Assembly (NCBI GenBank): GCA_900552795.1
Contig: USBB01000036.1
Location: forward strand, 1-23,359
DNA length: 23,359 bases
Source: an uncultured Eubacterium sp.
GTDB taxonomy: Bacteria > Bacillota > Clostridia > Lachnospirales > Lachnospiraceae
Reading direction: 5' to 3'
In this document: positions 22,277 through 23,359 of the stretch, one piece after another
How the letters are laid out: each line of letters opens with the position of its first letter
Position numbering within the stretch: the first letter of the stretch is position 1
Translations under genes and position numbers: made by a program
Notes under the pieces: generated by a model
Databases searched by the model: none
The model's input: the letters and a program-made list of their open reading frames with translations, nothing else
What the model was told of the DNA's origin: nothing

Positions 22277-22295
22277 AAGGTGGTGATAATTTACG
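22277..22295 (+). promoter_or_regulatory. SD and ACG start of the 22293 gene
   Basis: AAGGTGGTGA (22277-22286) is followed after six bases by ACG 22293. A TAA in the same frame begins at 22287, so no start can lie further upstream. The first canonical start, TTG 22302, would be about 16 bases from the SD, which is too far for efficient use. Confidence 0.5.
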
Positions 22296-23051
22296 AGTTA
22301 TTTGATAGATAAATTCAAAGGTGAATATAGAATTCTTTGTGATTATGATTTAGCTACAAAAGATTTTAACAGAAAGTTAAATGGTAATTATGAAGATATA
22401 GATTGTTATATAGATTGTAAAAATGGCAGAATATTTCATTATGGTAATTCAATTTTACAATGTTATATTCCTTCTATACAAACAGGTAGAAGCATTATAA
22501 AAACAATATATTTTAAATATATAAATCCCAACAACGCAAAAACTGAAGTGAGTGAATATGATATAGAACGTAATGGAGAATGTATACATATATCAAAAGA
22601 AAATATTTTAATATTAGATGTGGAGATATTCAATAATGACTTAAAAAATAAATCTAATATCATATTTGATATAGAAGAAACTGATTCGGAAGTTTTATTT
22701 AAATTTAAATATGTTAATTCAAATAAGATTATACCTCTAATGAAGCCAAAGACATCTGGCGCAGGTATTAGTCCTTTTTCAATTAAAAATCTACCAAAAT
22801 CAGATTTTAAAATACCAGATAGTGATTTAGATATTTATAAACAAATTATATCAAATATACCACGTACAGACTTTTTAAGTATTAAGAATATAACCAATGA
22901 TTATCTAAAAACTCTTTGCTCAAAAAGAAACGCATTCGACAAGATTAAGGCAGATATGAGATTAAAGGGATTGAAAGCAAAAGAGTATATATATGTTATT
23001 GGTAAATGGGAGGAATATATAAAGTATTTGAATAGACACTTAAAAATGTAG
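22293..23051 (+). CDS. Hypothetical protein, ~252 aa, possible ACG start
   Basis: 250 residues or so; ACG 22293 or TTG 22302 as start. The first ~150 residues are strand-rich with many aromatic residues (YRILCDYDLATKDFNRKLNG ... DCYIDCKNGRIFHYGN), suggesting a beta-sandwich or structural-type domain. A proline/serine linker follows (KPKTSGAGISPFSIKNLPKS), and then a basic helical C-terminal domain of about 80 residues (KQIISNIPRTDFLSIKN ... MRLKGLKAKEYIYVIGKWEE). No enzyme motif or membrane segment. The basic tail could bind nucleic acid, but that is a guess. Very AT-rich. Function unknown. Confidence 0.65.
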   Translation, partial: TSYLIDKFKGEYRILCDYDLATKDFNRKLNGNYEDIDCYIDCKNGRIFHYGNSILQCYIPSIQTGRSIIKTIYFKYINPNNAKTEVSEYDIERNGECIHISKENILILDVEIFNNDLKNKSNIIFDIEETDSEVLFKFKYVNSNKIIPLMKPKTSGAGISPFSIKNLPKSDFKIPDSDLDIYKQIISNIPRTDFLSIKNITNDYLKTLCSKRNAFDKIKADMRLKGLKAKEYIYVIGKWEEYIKYLNRHLKM

Positions 23052-23071
23052 ACAAATTTGGAGTAAAGTAT

Positions 23072-23359
23072 ATGAGTAAATATTTAATAAATAAATTAGT
23101 TACACCTAAGATACTAAAAAAATATGGCTTTGTATACAAAAATAATGGAGATTATAGATTATATATTCCATGTTATAAATATAAGAATAAAACAGTTATA
23201 TATGCTTATTTATATATAAACTTAGATGAAAATGTTTATACATGTGAAGTTAAGTCAAATGGTACTACATATTATCCATTTTATATACAAAGTAATAGTA
23301 GGGTTAACACTGTTATTGAAGAAAATTTAAGTGAAGAAATAAAAAAATTAATTAAGAAA
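23072..23359 (+). CDS. Hypothetical protein, partial (first 96 codons)
   Basis: ATG with a weak SD (ttggag) and no stop before the window end. The visible part (MSKYLINKLVTPKILKKYGF ...) starts with a short helix and then shows repeated aromatic beta strands (YRLYIPCYKYKNKTVIYAYL, then YINLDENVYTCEV), ending in a Lys/Glu helix. No family recognised; the true length is unknown. Confidence 0.6.
   Translation, partial: MSKYLINKLVTPKILKKYGFVYKNNGDYRLYIPCYKYKNKTVIYAYLYINLDENVYTCEVKSNGTTYYPFYIQSNSRVNTVIEENLSEEIKKLIKK

Noticed and set aside
697..22663. About two dozen - strand ORFs of 60-150 codons, e.g. 1483-1941, 12409-12783, 2386-2685
   Set aside because: They are shadows of strongly coding + strand genes, have serine/leucine/isoleucine-rich compositions expected of antisense frames, lack SDs and show no recognisable domains.

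Overview
The window looks like part of a large, AT-rich phage genome (or an integrated or assembled phage contig) that infects an anaerobic, low-GC Firmicute, probably of the Clostridia/Lachnospiraceae type. All credible genes lie on the + strand, packed end to end and often overlapping. The basis for this reading is a complete phage-style replication set, an oxygen-sensitive class III ribonucleotide reductase (NrdD/NrdG), strong AAGGAGG-type ribosome binding sites, a SleB-type wall hydrolase, two HNH homing endonucleases and a group I intron. No tRNA, rRNA, CRISPR array or insertion sequence was seen.

Layout. 1-1048: the tail of a coiled-coil gene and three small unknown genes. 1049-1312: a 264-base untranslated leader with inverted repeats. 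1313-14705: the replication and recombination block, containing an SSB-like acidic-tailed protein, a free-standing HNH/AP2 endonuclease, a Sak4-like RecA-fold ATPase, an unknown protein, a DnaB-type helicase, a TOPRIM primase, a RecB/Cas4-like nuclease, a C-family DNA polymerase, a RecD2-like helicase and an HD-domain protein with an ExoX-like tail. 14706-14902: an intergenic region with a hairpin and candidate promoter elements. 14903-18403: a small membrane protein, a membrane-anchored SleB hydrolase, an HPr/Crh-like protein, a ThyX-like thymidylate synthase, a guanylate kinase, a nucleoside deoxyribosyltransferase-like protein and microproteins. 18431-22003: NrdD, split by a group I intron carrying an HNH gene, followed by NrdG. 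21996-23359: three genes of unknown function, the last running off the end.

Working together: the first block copies and recombines phage DNA. The second supplies precursors: ThyX makes dTMP, guanylate kinase makes (d)GDP, NrdD/NrdG make dNTPs without oxygen, and the deoxyribosyltransferase-like protein may salvage or scavenge nucleosides.

Three things stand out. (1) At least seven genes, including primase, DNA polymerase, RecD helicase and NrdG, appear to start at near-cognate codons (ATT, ATC, ATA, ACG). Each of these has a Shine-Dalgarno sequence extended by GTGA, a feature almost absent from the ATG genes. (2) The nrdD intron sits exactly before the codon of the predicted catalytic cysteine, and its endonuclease gene overlaps the ribozyme's P7 strand. 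(3) A phage HPr-like protein keeps the regulatory serine but lacks the phosphocarrier histidine, as in Bacillus Crh.
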